In this document: in pieces, positions 27,548 to 44,576 of the stretch
Layout of the letters: each line of letters starts with the position of its first letter
Numbering within the stretch: the first letter of the stretch is position 1
From: Streptomyces sp. ISL-98
GTDB lineage: Bacteria > Actinomycetota > Actinomycetes > Streptomycetales > Streptomycetaceae
NCBI RefSeq assembly: GCF_018614055.1
Contig: NZ_JAGGPB010000014.1
Location: 1-64,000 of the forward strand
Direction: 5' to 3'
DNA: 64,000 nt
Translations under genes and position numbers: made by a program
Notes under the pieces: model-generated
What the model was told of the DNA's origin: nothing
Database searches by the model: none
Seen by the model: the letters and a program-made list of their open reading frames with translations, nothing else

Positions 27548-28192
27548 TCAAACCCCCTTGGCCGCGGTACGGACCAGGACGAGGCCACCGTTGGGGCCGG
27601 GGACGGCGCCCTTGATGAGCAGCAGACCCTTCTCGGCGTCAACGGCGTGGACGGTCAGGTTCTGGGTGGTGACCCGCTCGTTGCCCATACGACCCGCCAT
27701 GCGCATGCCCTTGAAAACACGGCCGGGGGTGGCACAGCCACCGATGGAACCGGGCTTGCGGTGCACGCGGTGGGCACCGTGGGAAGCCTTGCCACCGGCG
27801 AAGTTGTGACGCTTCATGACACCGGCGAAGCCCTTGCCCTTGCTCTTGCCCGTGACGTCAACCTTGACGCCGGACTCGAACACCTCGGCAGTGATCTCCT
27901 GGCCGAGCGTGTACTCGCTGGCGTCGGAGGTACGGAGCTCCACCAGGTGGCGGCGCGGGGTCACGTCGGCCTTGGCGAAGTGACCCTTGAGGGGCTTGTT
28001 CACCTTGCGAGGGTCGATCTCGCCGAAGGCGATCTGGACCGACTCGTAGCCGTCGGAGTCATTCGTGCGGACCTGGGTCACGACATTCGGCCCGGCCTTG
28101 ACGACGGTCACCGGGACAACCCGGTTGTTCTCGTCCCAGACCTGGGTCATGCCGAGCTTCTCGCCCAGGATTCCCTTAATCTGCTTAGCCAT
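27548..28192 (-). CDS. rplC: 50S ribosomal protein L3
   Basis: Early assembly protein reaching the peptidyl-transferase centre. The 214-residue product reads [36 protein letters not shown] and has the central loop [30 protein letters not shown] 28192 is 11 bp after rpsJ. The length and gene order are standard. Confidence 0.98.
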   Translation of the reverse strand: MAKQIKGILGEKLGMTQVWDENNRVVPVTVVKAGPNVVTQVRTNDSDGYESVQIAFGEIDPRKVNKPLKGHFAKADVTPRRHLVELRTSDASEYTLGQEITAEVFESGVKVDVTGKSKGKGFAGVMKRHNFAGGKASHGAHRVHRKPGSIGGCATPGRVFKGMRMAGRMGNERVTTQNLTVHAVDAEKGLLLIKGAVPGPNGGLVLVRTAAKGV

Positions 28193-28203
28193 CTCCGCGC
28201 CCC

Positions 28204-28512
28204 TCAGAGCTTGATCTCGATGTCAACGCCGGCCGGAAGGTCCAGGCGCATCAGCGAGTCAACGGTCTTGGGCGTGGGGTCGAGGATGTCGATGAGGCGC
28301 TTGTGCGTGCGCATCTCGAAGTGCTCGCGAGAATCCTTGTACTTGTGCGGCGACTTGATGACGCAGTACACGTTCTTCTCTGTGGGCAGCGGCACCGGGC
28401 CTGCGACCGACGCACCAGTGCGAGTCACCGTCTCGACGATCTTCTTCGCCGAAGAGTCGATGACCTCGTGGTCGTAGGCCTTGAGCCGGATGCGGATCTT
28501 CTGTCCCGCCAT
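28204..28512 (-). CDS. rpsJ: 30S ribosomal protein S10 (NusE)
   Basis: Head protein that doubles as transcription elongation factor NusE, linking the ribosome or antitermination complex to NusG. The 102-residue product reads [76 protein letters not shown] sequence throughout. ATG 28512 is the first codon of the S10 operon. A leader with the shared str/S10 element lies 59-85 nt upstream. NusG, its partner, is encoded at about 47 kb. Confidence 0.98.
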   Translation of the reverse strand: MAGQKIRIRLKAYDHEVIDSSAKKIVETVTRTGASVAGPVPLPTEKNVYCVIKSPHKYKDSREHFEMRTHKRLIDILDPTPKTVDSLMRLDLPAGVDIEIKL

Positions 28513-28570
28513 GGCTACCTAGTAGTCCTGTCTCTCGTAACGCTCTGGGACCCGGTACGTTCGCGTCCTG

Positions 28571-28597
28571 CTCCGACCCACGCGGTCGGGCGTGTCG
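28571..28597 (-). promoter_or_regulatory. 27-nt leader element shared with the rpsL operon (S10 copy)
   Basis: 26 of 27 bases match 35715-35741 upstream of rpsL. The core, read on the minus strand, is CCGACC-GCGTG-GGTCGG, a 6-bp stem with a 5-nt loop. It lies 59-85 nt before the rpsJ start. Confidence 0.7.
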
Positions 28598-28612
28598 CAT
28601 CCCCTCTACGTA

Positions 28613-28630
28613 GAAATCCCTAAGGATTTC
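28613..28630. promoter_or_regulatory. Perfect palindrome upstream of rpsJ
   Basis: GAAATCC (28613-28619) and GGATTTC (28624-28630) around CTAA, in an otherwise GC-rich region about 100 nt upstream of rpsJ. It could be a transcription-factor operator at the S10 promoter. Confidence 0.4.
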
Positions 28631-29110
28631 CCAACCAAGGGGGTGCGGGCCAAAACCGCAAGTCGGGGGCAGAACACCCACCGGGTGCCTGGTCGGCGCC
28701 CCGCTGACACTTCCCGGAAGATTCCCGTACGTCCGCTCCAGCGCTGCCCAGAAGGCAGTTGGGGCGACGAGTACTGTGGGACTCGCTTCCGGTCCTCCCG
28801 GCGGGAGGCGCGCAGCATCGGCACTCAACCGAGCAACCCCGACAGTCTGCCATACGGGGCATAGCTCGCGCCAATCGGGCGGAAGAGATTACCCGGTAGG
28901 TGTCGCAGGTCAAACCCGGGTTGGGCCCCAGGCCCGCGATCCGCCGGACACCGCACCCCCGCGGATCTTCGTACGAGTGCTATGACCAGGGCTGAATGCA
29001 GCCGCCACGCTGCGTAGAGGCAACCCCGGGCACCGAATCCCCGTCCACCTTCACAGAGCGCAGCGCGAAGCACCGCCCGCTGCGGGGGAAGTGGACGGGG
29101 AGCAGCACGC

Positions 29111-31198
29111 GTGACCAGTACCGCCGAACAAGGGCCTGCCCCTGCCTGCCCTCAGGGCGCCACCGCGTCCGGGCCCACCAGGCGCACCCTCGTCGCCTCC
29201 GCCGCCGCCGTGACGGCCGGCCTCGCCGTGAGCTCCTGCTCGGTCCCCGCCCCGCGCCGCAAGGGCCCCGCGCCCGACCCGCTGCCTGGCAAGCAGATGT
29301 CCGAGCCCCGGCACGCGCTGCTGATGCAGATACTCGCCCACCCGGACGACGACCTGTACTTCATGAACCCGGACACCCAGCGCACGCTGGACGCCGGCGT
29401 CCCGCTGGTCTGTGTGTACGTCACCGCGGGCGAGGCCAACGGCGTCAACCGGATCCCCGGCGCGGGGCCCCAGGCCGCCGACAGGACGGCGTACTCCTCC
29501 GCCCGCCATCAGGGACTGCGCCAGGCGTACGCCACTCTCCTCGGACTGCCCCGGTTCACCGAGTGGGACAAGTCCGTCACCACGCTGCGCGGGGACCGCA
29601 GGGCCGAGCTGAACACGCTCGCCCACGGTGACCGGCGGGTCGAGCTGATCTTCCTCAATCTGGCCATGCACACCTCGTGGGGGCGGATGGGACTGCCCAG
29701 CCTGTGGGAGGCGAGGGGGCTGTCGCTGCGTACCGTCGTGGCCGACAACTCGCCGCTGCAGAAGGCCGGTTCGTACACGTACGACGGGCTCGTCGACGTA
29801 CTCGCGGGGCTGATGGCCGAGTACCGGCCCACCGTCGTGCAGACCCTCGATCCCGACCCGGACATCCAGCACAGCGACGAGGCCACCCGGCGCCGCGACA
29901 GCGAGCAGCCCGGTTACTCCGACCACGCCGACCACACGGCCGTCGGCTGTTTCGCCTGGGCTGCGATGATCCGCCGGGTCGCCGAGGCCACCGAGAACCG
30001 CGGTGACGTGCCCGGCTTCGTCGCCACGTCGTACCGCGGCTACTACAACCGCCACTGGCCCAAGAATCTGCCGCAGGACGTGCTCAGGGAGAAGGCCTCT
30101 CACCTCGTCCCGTACGGCGGCGCACCCGACTGGGAGTGCGGGAACGCGGCGGGCTGCGGCGACTACAACGTCGGCGGCGACCGCCCGCTCACCAACCGGA
30201 AGGGCTGGGTCCGCTCCACCCACTACCGCTACCCCGGCGCGCGCCCGGTCGTCGCCACCGGGGCCGACGGGCGTCTGACGGCGTACGGCGTGCTGGGCCT
30301 GCGGGTCGCACGCTGGCGCGAGACGGCGCGCGGCAGCGGTGTGTGGGGCGCACCGGACGACCTGGGCGGCGGGCCGCTCGCGCCGGCGCTCGGCTCGGCG
30401 ACTCTGGGGGACGGGAGGCAGCTCATATTCGGGCTGCGTTTCGCCGCGCTCGGCGGTCATGGCGCGGCCAACGCGCGCGAGATCGTACTGCTCGAACAGC
30501 GCACGCCTGACGGGGAGTTCAGCGCCTGGACCGGCCTCGGCAACCCGGAGAAGCGCCCGGACCGCGGGCGCCGCATCGGCTCGCCCGTCGCCGTGGCGGC
30601 TCCTGACGGCCGGGTCCATCTGTTCGTACGCAACGCGGACAAGGGCATCAGCACGCGGGTCAGGGACACAGCGGGGCGCTGGGCCGGCTGGCGCGATCTG
30701 GGCGGCGGCGAGATACAGGACGGCCTGGCCACCGCGGTGGACGGCCACGGCCGCGTCCACGTCTTCGCCGCGGGCCACGACAGCGTCCACCACTGGACGC
30801 AGGACGCACCCGGCAAGCCGGTGGGACCGCGCCCGGCGACCGGCCTGCCCGCGCCGGGCGACTCCCCCACGGCCCTCGCGGCGCCGGACGGCGGCATCGA
30901 CCTCGTGTACCGGGGCCCCGCGACCGCGCGGCTGACGACGGCACGGGTGGGCGGCGCGAGCCCGGTACGGCTGCGCTTCAACGGTTACGGGGCGGTGGGC
31001 GCCGTAACGGCCCCGAAGGGCCCGGTCCTGGTGGGCCGCGACCGCAAGGGCCACGTCCAGCTCCTGACGGACGGCCGCCTGATACGCCGTAAGGGAGCGC
31101 CGGCATCCCTTGAGGTCCCCACGCTGCACCTCGGCCCCGAGGGCCCGGCAGTGGTGGGCCTCGGTCCGGACGCCACGCCGTGGCTCTGGAAGCCGTAG
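29111..31198 (+). CDS. Secreted Tat lipoprotein with PIG-L (LmbE-like) deacetylase domain and C-terminal propeller-like repeats
   Basis: A 695-residue exported protein. Residues 1-43 form a Tat signal (RR at 24-25, then TLVASAAAVTAGLAV) ending in a lipobox-type VSSC with Cys43, so a lipid anchor is likely. Residues about 70-345 match the PIG-L zinc deacetylase family: AHPDDD at 76-81 supplies the first His/Asp ligands and SDHADH at 270-275 the later His. Residues about 370-695 contain repeated W-G-W/DGR-H-F segments resembling a beta-propeller or lectin-like fold. The natural substrate is unknown; it is likely an extracellular N-acetyl sugar or glycoconjugate. GTG 29111 has GGGGAG 8 nt upstream. 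It is the only plus-strand gene between tuf and rpsJ. Confidence 0.85.
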   Translation: MTSTAEQGPAPACPQGATASGPTRRTLVASAAAVTAGLAVSSCSVPAPRRKGPAPDPLPGKQMSEPRHALLMQILAHPDDDLYFMNPDTQRTLDAGVPLVCVYVTAGEANGVNRIPGAGPQAADRTAYSSARHQGLRQAYATLLGLPRFTEWDKSVTTLRGDRRAELNTLAHGDRRVELIFLNLAMHTSWGRMGLPSLWEARGLSLRTVVADNSPLQKAGSYTYDGLVDVLAGLMAEYRPTVVQTLDPDPDIQHSDEATRRRDSEQPGYSDHADHTAVGCFAWAAMIRRVAEATENRGDVPGFVATSYRGYYNRHWPKNLPQDVLREKASHLVPYGGAPDWECGNAAGCGDYNVGGDRPLTNRKGWVRSTHYRYPGARPVVATGADGRLTAYGVLGLRVARWRETARGSGVWGAPDDLGGGPLAPALGSATLGDGRQLIFGLRFAALGGHGAANAREIVLLEQRTPDGEFSAWTGLGNPEKRPDRGRRIGSPVAVAAPDGRVHLFVRNADKGISTRVRDTAGRWAGWRDLGGGEIQDGLATAVDGHGRVHVFAAGHDSVHHWTQDAPGKPVGPRPATGLPAPGDSPTALAAPDGGIDLVYRGPATARLTTARVGGASPVRLRFNGYGAVGAVTAPKGPVLVGRDRKGHVQLLTDGRLIRRKGAPASLEVPTLHLGPEGPAVVGLGPDATPWLWKP

Positions 31199-31230
31199 CC
31201 GCGTAGCCGCAACCACTACCGGCAACAACA

Positions 31231-31274
31231 GAAGGGCCCCGGCTCCGCCGCGAACGGCGGGGCCGGGGCCCTTC
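31231..31274. terminator. Bidirectional terminator between the PIG-L gene and tuf
   Basis: Twenty-bp stem (31231-31250 and 31255-31274, one G-T wobble) with a CGAA loop, between two converging genes. It is positioned 32 nt past the PIG-L stop and 38 nt past the tuf stop, so it can serve both. Confidence 0.85.
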
Positions 31275-31312
31275 TTGGTGCTCTGCTGGAGCAACCAGGT
31301 CAAGCCACCAAA

Positions 31313-32506
<1,194 letters not shown>

Positions 32507-32574
32507 TGGGTCCTCCTGGAGTGGTTCTGTACGCCTTGCTTCATCGGCGCCAGGTGATCTTTGCTGGGATGCCA

Positions 32575-32619
32575 ACCGCCGGGTTTTCCACACGGGGTCG
32601 CGGGGAAAACCCCGGCGGT
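32575..32619 (-). promoter_or_regulatory. Stem-loop between fusA and tuf
   Basis: Arms 32575-32589 and 32604-32619 (ACCGCCGGGTTTTCC core, one bulged C). It sits 33 nt past the fusA stop and 69 nt before the tuf start. It is a candidate partial terminator/attenuator allowing independent tuf expression. Confidence 0.6.
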
Positions 32620-32651
32620 CGGGTCAAGCCTAAAGCGTCAACTCGGGGGAG

Positions 32652-34781
<2,130 letters not shown>

Positions 34782-34819
34782 AAGGCTCAATCTTCTCTCG
34801 GTCTCGAAGTGGGTAACGA

Positions 34820-35290
34820 CTACCAGCGGTAGTGCGCGAAGGCCTTGTTGGACTCGGCCATCTTGTGGGTGTCCTCACGCTTCTTGACGGCAGCGCCAAG
34901 ACCGTTCGAGGCGTCGAGCAGCTCGTTCATGAGGCGCTCGGTCATGGTCTTCTCGCGGCGGGCGCGGGAGTAACCCACGACCCAGCGCAGCGCGAGGGTG
35001 GCCGCACGACCGGGCTTGACCTCGATCGGCACCTGGTAGGTGGCGCCACCGACACGGCGGGACTTGACCTCGAGCGAGGGCTTGACGTTCTCAAGCGCGC
35101 GCTTCAGCGTGATGACCGGGTCGTTGCCGGTCTTCTCGCGGAGGCCTTCCATGGCGCCGTACACGATCCGCTCGGCGGTGGAACGCTTGCCGTCGAGAAG
35201 GATCTTGTTGATCAACGACGTCACAAGAGGAGAGCTGTAGACCGGGTCAATGATGACCGGGCGCTTCGGGGCGGGGCCCTTACGAGGCAT
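34820..35290 (-). CDS. rpsG: 30S ribosomal protein S7
   Basis: Nucleates assembly of the 30S head; in Escherichia coli it represses the str operon. The 156-residue product reads [59 protein letters not shown], ending [18 protein letters not shown] 35290 is 2 bp after rpsL and follows AGAAGGAG. Confidence 0.98.
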   Translation of the reverse strand: MPRKGPAPKRPVIIDPVYSSPLVTSLINKILLDGKRSTAERIVYGAMEGLREKTGNDPVITLKRALENVKPSLEVKSRRVGGATYQVPIEVKPGRAATLALRWVVGYSRARREKTMTERLMNELLDASNGLGAAVKKREDTHKMAESNKAFAHYRW

Positions 35291-35292
35291 TC

Positions 35293-35664
35293 TTACTTCT
35301 CCTTCTTGGCGCCGTAGCGGCTGCGGGCCTGCTTACGGTTCTTGACACCCTGGGTGTCGAGCGAGCCGCGGATGATCTTGTAGCGAACACCCGGCAGGTC
35401 CTTCACACGGCCACCACGCACGAGCACGATCGAGTGCTCCTGCAGGTTGTGTCCCTCACCCGGGATGTAAGCGGTGACTTCGATCCCGCTGGTCAGACGC
35501 ACACGCGCGACCTTACGCAGGGCCGAGTTCGGCTTCTTCGGGGTGGTCGTGAACACACGCGTGCAGACGCCGCGACGCTGAGGGGAACCCTCAAGTGCGG
35601 GCGTCTTGTTCTTCTCGACCTTGTCCTGCCGGCCCTTACGGACCAGCTGCTGGATCGTAGGCAC
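35293..35664 (-). CDS. rpsL: 30S ribosomal protein S12
   Basis: Decoding-centre protein and streptomycin target. The 123-residue product reads [51 protein letters not shown] and contains [19 protein letters not shown]. Lys43 and Lys88, where streptomycin-resistance and antibiotic-overproducing mutations arise in Streptomyces, are both wild type. The start is GTG 35664 with GGAGAAG upstream. The leader carries the element shared with the S10 operon. Confidence 0.98.
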   Translation of the reverse strand: MPTIQQLVRKGRQDKVEKNKTPALEGSPQRRGVCTRVFTTTPKKPNSALRKVARVRLTSGIEVTAYIPGEGHNLQEHSIVLVRGGRVKDLPGVRYKIIRGSLDTQGVKNRKQARSRYGAKKEK

Positions 35665-35714
35665 TACTTCTCCGGTTTCTGTGTGCCGATCACTGTGAAA
35701 CTAACCTGGAACAC

Positions 35715-35741
35715 CTCCGACCCACGCGGTCGGGTGTGTCG
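35715..35741 (-). promoter_or_regulatory. 27-nt leader element shared with the S10 operon (str copy)
   Basis: Nearly identical to 28571-28597 (one C/T difference). It contains the same CCGACC-GCGTG-GGTCGG stem-loop on the minus strand and lies 51-77 nt before the rpsL start. Confidence 0.7.
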
Positions 35742-36031
35742 AACACTGCAAGCCCCCGTCGAAACGGAGAAGAGACAGATTGCGGTGTGTTTGTCCTGGC
35801 TCTCCGCGCGGACATAGGCACGCACGGGAGCCCAGGCACACCCCAGGCACAAGGTCTGAGCGTACCTACCTCATGGACTTCGGTCAAAACAAATGCCGTG
35901 CACCCCAACACGCCGGACTTCCTGAAGGGATCCAGCGGCCCCCGCAACGCCATTCCGGCCACTGAGACGGATGCCGGCCCGGCAAACGCCGCATGGCCCC
36001 TCCGGGGGTCCGCACGGGCCCGTAACGCCGA

Positions 36032-36063
36032 AGGGCGGCCACCCCTTTCGGGATGACCGCCCT
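36032..36063 (-). terminator. Terminator hairpin after rpoC
   Basis: Fourteen-base arms (36032-36045 and 36050-36063, AGGGCGG core, two G-T wobbles) closing a 4-nt loop, 14 nt beyond the rpoC stop. Confidence 0.75.
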
Positions 36064-36077
36064 GTCAGGCGTTTCGC

Positions 36078-39977
<3,900 letters not shown>

Positions 39978-40074
39978 TTGTCGTCAATCCCTCTTTCGGG
40001 GTCGAGTCTCAATCAATGGTCTGAACGGGTCCGGGGAGGGCCGGGAGTCCGGTGAAGGACTCCCGGCCTGCCCG

Positions 40075-43000
40075 TCAGACCTCTTCGACGCTGCTCGGCT
40101 CGCGCCGGGACAGGTCGATACCGAGCTCCTCCGCTGCGCGGAAGACGTCCTCGTCCGTGTCGCGCATTTCGATGGACATACCGTCCGAGGACAGCACCTC
40201 CACGTTGAGGCAGAGCGACTGCATTTCCTTGATGAGCACCTTGAAGGACTCAGGAATGCCGGGCTCAGGGATGTTCTCGCCCTTGACGATGGCCTCGTAG
40301 ACCTTCACGCGGCCGGTCACGTCGTCGGACTTGATGGTCAGCAGCTCCTGGAGGGCGTAAGCGGCGCCATAAGCCTCGAGCGCCCACACCTCCATTTCAC
40401 CGAATCGCTGGCCACCGAACTGAGCCTTACCACCCAGCGGCTGCTGAGTGATCATGGAGTACGGGCCGGTCGAACGAGCGTGGAGCTTGTCGTCGACCAG
40501 GTGGTGGAGCTTGAGGATGTACATGTACCCGACCGAGATCGGGTCCGGGAACGGCTCACCCGAGCGCCCGTCGAACAGGTTGGCCTTGCCGGAAGGCTGG
40601 ACCATCCGGTTGCCGTCGCGGTTCGGGATCGTGGACTCGAAGAGACCGGAGATCTCGTCCTCGCGCGCACCGTCGAAGACCGGCGTGGCGACGTTCGTGC
40701 CGGCGGCGACCTCGTCGGCGCCGATGACCTTGAGCCGCTCCATCCACTCCTCGCTGCCCTCGACCTTCCAGCCCTGACTGGCGAGCCAGCCCAGGTGGAT
40801 TTCGAGGACCTGTCCCGGGTTCATTCGGGACGGGACACCCAGCGGGTTGAGGATGATGTCGACCGGGGTGCCGTCCTCCATGAACGGCATGTCCTCGATC
40901 GGCAGGATCTTCGAGATGACGCCCTTGTTGCCGTGACGGCCGGCGAGCTTGTCACCATCGGTGATCTTGCGCTTCTGCGCGACGTACACGCGAACCAGCT
41001 GGTTCACGCCCGGCGGCAGCTCGTCGCCCTCTTCGCGGTCGAAGACGCGGACGCCGATGATCTTGCCGACCTCGCCGTGCGGCACCTTCAGCGAAGTGTC
41101 ACGGACCTCGCGCGCCTTCTCACCGAAGATCGCGCGCAGCAGACGCTCTTCCGGCGTCAGCTCGGTCTCACCCTTGGGCGTGACCTTGCCGACGAGGATG
41201 TCACCGGCGACGACCTCGGCACCGATACGGATGATGCCGCGCTCATCGAGGTCCGCGAGGACCTCTTCGGAGACGTTCGGGATGTCCCGGGTGATCTCCT
41301 CCGGGCCGAGCTTGGTGTCACGGGCGTCGACCTCGTGCTCCTCGATGTGGATCGAGGAGAGGACGTCGTCCTGCACCAGACGCTGGCTGAGGATGATCGC
41401 GTCTTCGTAGTTGTGACCCTCCCACGGCATGAACGCCACGAGCAGGTTCTTGCCGAGCGCCATCTCACCCTGCTGGGTGGCGGGCCCGTCGGCGAGGACC
41501 TGGCCCTCGACGACCCGGGCGCCCTCGTCCACGACAACCTTCTGGTTGACCGAGGTGCCCTGGTTGGAGCGGGAGAACTTGGCGATGCGGTACGTGGTGT
41601 ACGTACCGTCGTCGTTGGCAACGGTGACGTAGTCCGCGGAAACCTCCTGGACCACGCCCTCCTTCTCCGCCTTGATGACGTCACCGGCGTCGACCGCACA
41701 GCGGTATTCCATGCCGGTGCCGACGAGCGGCGCCTCGGACGTGATCAGCGGCACGGCCTGACGCATCATGTTCGCGCCCATGAGCGCGCGGTTTGCGTCG
41801 TCGTGCTCGAGGAACGGGATCATCGCGGTCGCGACCGACACCATCTGGCGCGGCGAAACGTCCATGTAGTCGACGTCGTCGCCCGGGATGTAGTCGATCT
41901 CGCCGCCACGACGGCGGACCAGGACGCGGGACTCCTCGAAGCGCATGTCCTCGGAGAGCGTCGCGTTGGCCTGCGCGATGACGAAGCGGTCCTCTTCGTC
42001 GGCCGTCAGGTAGTCGACGTCGTCGGTGACGACACCGTCGACGACCTTGCGGTACGGCGTCTCGACGAAGCCGAACGCGTTGACGCGGCCGTACGAGGCG
42101 AGCGAACCGATCAGACCGATGTTCGGGCCTTCAGGGGTCTCAATCGGGCACATGCGGCCGTAGTGAGACGGGTGCACGTCACGGACCTCGAAGCCGGCCC
42201 GCTCACGGGAGAGACCACCCGGGCCAAGAGCCGACAGGCGGCGCTTGTGGGTGAGACCCGACAGCGGGTTGTTCTGGTCCATGAACTGCGACAGCTGGCT
42301 GGTGCCGAAGAACTCCTTGATGGAGGCGACGACCGGCCGGATGTTGATCAGCGTCTGGGGCGTGATCGCCTCGACGTCCTGAGTCGTCATGCGCTCACGC
42401 ACGACGCGCTCCATACGAGCCAGACCCGTACGGACCTGGTTCTGGATGAGCTCGCCGACGTTACGCAGACGACGGTTGCCGAAGTGGTCGATGTCGTCGG
42501 TCTCGACGACGATGTTCCGGCCCGACTCGCCGACCGTCTCGACCTCGCCGGCGTGCAGCCGGACCAGGTACTTGATGGTGGCGATGATGTCCTTGCTGGT
42601 GAGGACACCCGCGTTCAGCGGCTCGTCCGCGCCGAGCTTCTTGTTCACCTTGTAGCGGCCGACCTTCGCGAGGTCGTAGCGCTTCGGGTTGAAGTAGAGG
42701 TTCTCGAGCAGCGTCTGAGCAGCCTCGCGCGTGGGCGGCTCGCCCGGGCGCAGCTTGCGGTAGATGTCGAGCAGCGCGTCGTCCTGGCCCTGGGTGTGGT
42801 CCTTCTCCAGGGTGGCGCGCATCGATTCGTACTCGCCGAACTCCTCGAGGATCTGCTCGGTGGTCCAACCGAGAGCCTTGAGCAGGACGGTGACGGACTG
42901 CTTGCGCTTGCGGTCGATGCGGACACCGACCATGTCGCGCTTGTCGATCTCCATCTCCAGCCAGGCACCCCGGGAAGGGATGATCTTGGCGGAGAAGATG

Positions 43001-43557
43001 TCCTTGTCGGACGTCTTGTCGATGGAGGAGTCGAAGTAGACACCCGGCGAGCGGACCAGCTGCGACACAACGACACGCTCGGTGCCGTTGATGACGAAGG
43101 TGCCCTTGTTGGTCATGAGCGGGAAATCGCCCATGAAGACCGTCTGGGACTTGATCTCGCCGGTCTCGTTGTTCGTGAATTCTGCGGTGACGAAGAGCGG
43201 GGCAGCGAACGTGAAGTCGCGCTCCTTGCACTCGTCGATCGAGTTCTTCGGGGGCTCGAAACGGTGGTCGCGGAACGTCAGCGACATCGACCCTGAGAAG
43301 TCCTCGATCGGCGAGATCTCCTCGAAGATCTCTTCCAGACCGGACTTGGTGGGGACGTCCTGTCCACTCTCGAGAGCAGCCTCGACGCGACCCTTCCACG
43401 CGGCATTACCGAGCAGCCAGTCAAAGCTCTCGGTCTGCAGCGCGAGGAGGTTCGGAACCTCGAGGGGCTCCTTGATCTTTGCAAAGGAGATGCGCAGCGG
43501 GGCGGTGCTGGCGCCGTTGTTCGTATTGGAGGTCGAGGCGTTGCGCGAGGCGGCCAA
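40075..43557 (-). CDS. rpoB: DNA-directed RNA polymerase subunit beta
   Basis: Forms the active-site cleft with beta' and binds rifamycins. I chose TTG 43557 ([13 protein letters not shown]) because GGAAGGA lies 6 nt upstream. This start puts the rifampicin-region residues at the numbers used for Streptomyces coelicolor: Asp427, His437, Ser442. Those residues look drug-sensitive. The 1160-residue length fits the genus. Landmarks are [25 protein letters not shown], the catalytic-side [18 protein letters not shown], and the C-terminal SIGYMYI-type [16 protein letters not shown]. It starts rpoBC. Confidence 0.97.
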   Translation of the reverse strand: MAASRNASTSNTNNGASTAPLRISFAKIKEPLEVPNLLALQTESFDWLLGNAAWKGRVEAALESGQDVPTKSGLEEIFEEISPIEDFSGSMSLTFRDHRFEPPKNSIDECKERDFTFAAPLFVTAEFTNNETGEIKSQTVFMGDFPLMTNKGTFVINGTERVVVSQLVRSPGVYFDSSIDKTSDKDIFSAKIIPSRGAWLEMEIDKRDMVGVRIDRKRKQSVTVLLKALGWTTEQILEEFGEYESMRATLEKDHTQGQDDALLDIYRKLRPGEPPTREAAQTLLENLYFNPKRYDLAKVGRYKVNKKLGADEPLNAGVLTSKDIIATIKYLVRLHAGEVETVGESGRNIVVETDDIDHFGNRRLRNVGELIQNQVRTGLARMERVVRERMTTQDVEAITPQTLINIRPVVASIKEFFGTSQLSQFMDQNNPLSGLTHKRRLSALGPGGLSRERAGFEVRDVHPSHYGRMCPIETPEGPNIGLIGSLASYGRVNAFGFVETPYRKVVDGVVTDDVDYLTADEEDRFVIAQANATLSEDMRFEESRVLVRRRGGEIDYIPGDDVDYMDVSPRQMVSVATAMIPFLEHDDANRALMGANMMRQAVPLITSEAPLVGTGMEYRCAVDAGDVIKAEKEGVVQEVSADYVTVANDDGTYTTYRIAKFSRSNQGTSVNQKVVVDEGARVVEGQVLADGPATQQGEMALGKNLLVAFMPWEGHNYEDAIILSQRLVQDDVLSSIHIEEHEVDARDTKLGPEEITRDIPNVSEEVLADLDERGIIRIGAEVVAGDILVGKVTPKGETELTPEERLLRAIFGEKAREVRDTSLKVPHGEVGKIIGVRVFDREEGDELPPGVNQLVRVYVAQKRKITDGDKLAGRHGNKGVISKILPIEDMPFMEDGTPVDIILNPLGVPSRMNPGQVLEIHLGWLASQGWKVEGSEEWMERLKVIGADEVAAGTNVATPVFDGAREDEISGLFESTIPNRDGNRMVQPSGKANLFDGRSGEPFPDPISVGYMYILKLHHLVDDKLHARSTGPYSMITQQPLGGKAQFGGQRFGEMEVWALEAYGAAYALQELLTIKSDDVTGRVKVYEAIVKGENIPEPGIPESFKVLIKEMQSLCLNVEVLSSDGMSIEMRDTDEDVFRAAEELGIDLSRREPSSVEEV

Positions 43558-43720
43558 GAGGGGGTCCTTCCGAGGGCTCGGACTCACTACGCGCGTACCG
43601 GTCCCAAGCTGGTCACAGAGACAGAAATCCCAAGGTCATGGAAGTTCTCTCATCGATGCTCAAGCGTGGGCATGCCCCTGGTGACGGGCAGGAGGCAGCT
43701 AACAGGCAGCGCAAAGGGTC

Positions 43721-43749
43721 AGTGTAGCCACTTGGCCCACTGATGTCCA
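43721..43749 (-). promoter_or_regulatory. Candidate rpoBC promoter
   Basis: On the minus strand, -35 TGGACA (43749-43744), a 17-bp spacer and -10 TACACT (43726-43721) form a near-consensus vegetative promoter. The predicted start is near 43714. Confidence 0.6.
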
Positions 43750-44040
43750 GAGCGGGATTTTTGAGACCCTCGCTGTACTCAACTCCTGCGGCAAGCCACG
43801 CGCTGTATGCGCATATCAGTACTGCCCTCTACGTCGCCGATCCATGCCTCGGATCCGGATCGGTATGACGACGCGTCCTGAGAATTGCGCGCCTCGTGCG
43901 GTTCGTCAAGGCCCCCTCGCCCTCCGCCGAGATCGTCACTGGCCACGGCGCCGCAGAGGCACCTGGACACCCCGGGGCGTACGGCGAAGATCACGATACT
44001 CGTCAGGGCGCCAAGAGCAAGGCAGGCGTCCCGGGAACGC

Positions 44041-44076
44041 CTGAAGGCGACCACCCGGATGGGTGATCGCCTTCAG
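44041..44076 (-). terminator. Terminator of rplJL
   Basis: Sixteen-bp stem (44041-44056 and 44061-44076, one wobble) with a 4-nt loop, 33 nt beyond the rplL stop. Confidence 0.8.
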
Positions 44077-44109
44077 AACGAGAACAGCTGAGTCAGAGAC
44101 TCAACGGAG

Positions 44110-44493
44110 TCACTTGACCTCGACGCCCGCGCCGGCGGCCTTGAGGGACTCGGCAGCCTTCTCGGCGGCCTCCTTGGTGACCTTCTCGAGGACCGGCTTC
44201 GGAGTGCCGTCGACGAGGTCCTTGGCCTCCTTCAGACCCAGCGAGGTCAGCTCACGCACGACCTTGATGACCTGGATCTTCTTCTCGCCGGCACCCGTGA
44301 GGATGACGTCGAACTCGTCCTGCTCCTCGACGGCCTCGGCGGCGGCAGCAGCGCCACCGGCGGCGGCAACGGCGACCGGGGCGGCAGCCTTGACGTCGAA
44401 CTTCTCCTCGAAGGCCTTGACGAACTCGGAGAGCTCGATGAGGGTCAGGGTCTCGAACTGCTCGAGCAGCTCGTCCTGGGACAGCTTCGCCAT
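44110..44493 (-). CDS. rplL: 50S ribosomal protein L7/L12
   Basis: Multicopy stalk protein that recruits translational GTPases. The 127-residue product has the N-terminal dimer helix ([29 protein letters not shown]), an Ala-rich hinge ([19 protein letters not shown]) and the C-terminal domain ([28 protein letters not shown]). ATG 44493 follows rplJ by 83 bp. The operon then ends at a strong hairpin. Confidence 0.98.
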   Translation of the reverse strand: MAKLSQDELLEQFETLTLIELSEFVKAFEEKFDVKAAAPVAVAAAGGAAAAAEAVEEQDEFDVILTGAGEKKIQVIKVVRELTSLGLKEAKDLVDGTPKPVLEKVTKEAAEKAAESLKAAGAGVEVK

Positions 44494-44576
44494 GATGGCG
44501 TCCTTCCACTAATTCGGCAGGTGCCGGGTGTACATGAAGGCGGGCGTACGCGCCCGCTGCGACCAGGGGCGGAGAG

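Larger units (their letters stand above)
28513..29110. other. Promoter/leader region of the S10 operon, divergent from the PIG-L gene
   Basis: No gene is seen in these 598 bp. It includes the element shared with the str operon (28571-28597), a perfect palindrome GAAATCC-N4-GGATTTC (28613-28630), and an inverted repeat before the PIG-L gene (29039-29048 and 29091-29100). The middle part (28640-29035) shows only ordinary GC-rich sequence on both strands. Confidence 0.6.
35665..36077. other. Promoter/leader of the str operon and rpoC terminator region
   Basis: No gene is seen in these 413 bp. Nearest to rpsL lies the shared 27-nt element (35715-35741), and a TAGTTT (minus strand, near 35699-35704) is a possible -10 box for a start some 30 nt before rpsL. 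The rpoC-proximal part carries a terminator hairpin (36032-36063). The central 35760-36025 region has nothing recognisable. Confidence 0.6.
43558..44109. other. Intergenic region between rplL and rpoB
   Basis: No gene is seen in these 552 bp. Near rpoB lies a good promoter candidate (43721-43749), which would give an untranslated leader of about 155 nt. The rplL side has a strong terminator (44041-44076). The stretch 43760-44035 shows no feature I can name. Confidence 0.6.

Noticed and set aside
29051..31303. 750-codon open frame antisense to the PIG-L gene
   Set aside because: The plus strand has a signal peptide, metal motifs and a ribosome binding site; the antisense frame has none.
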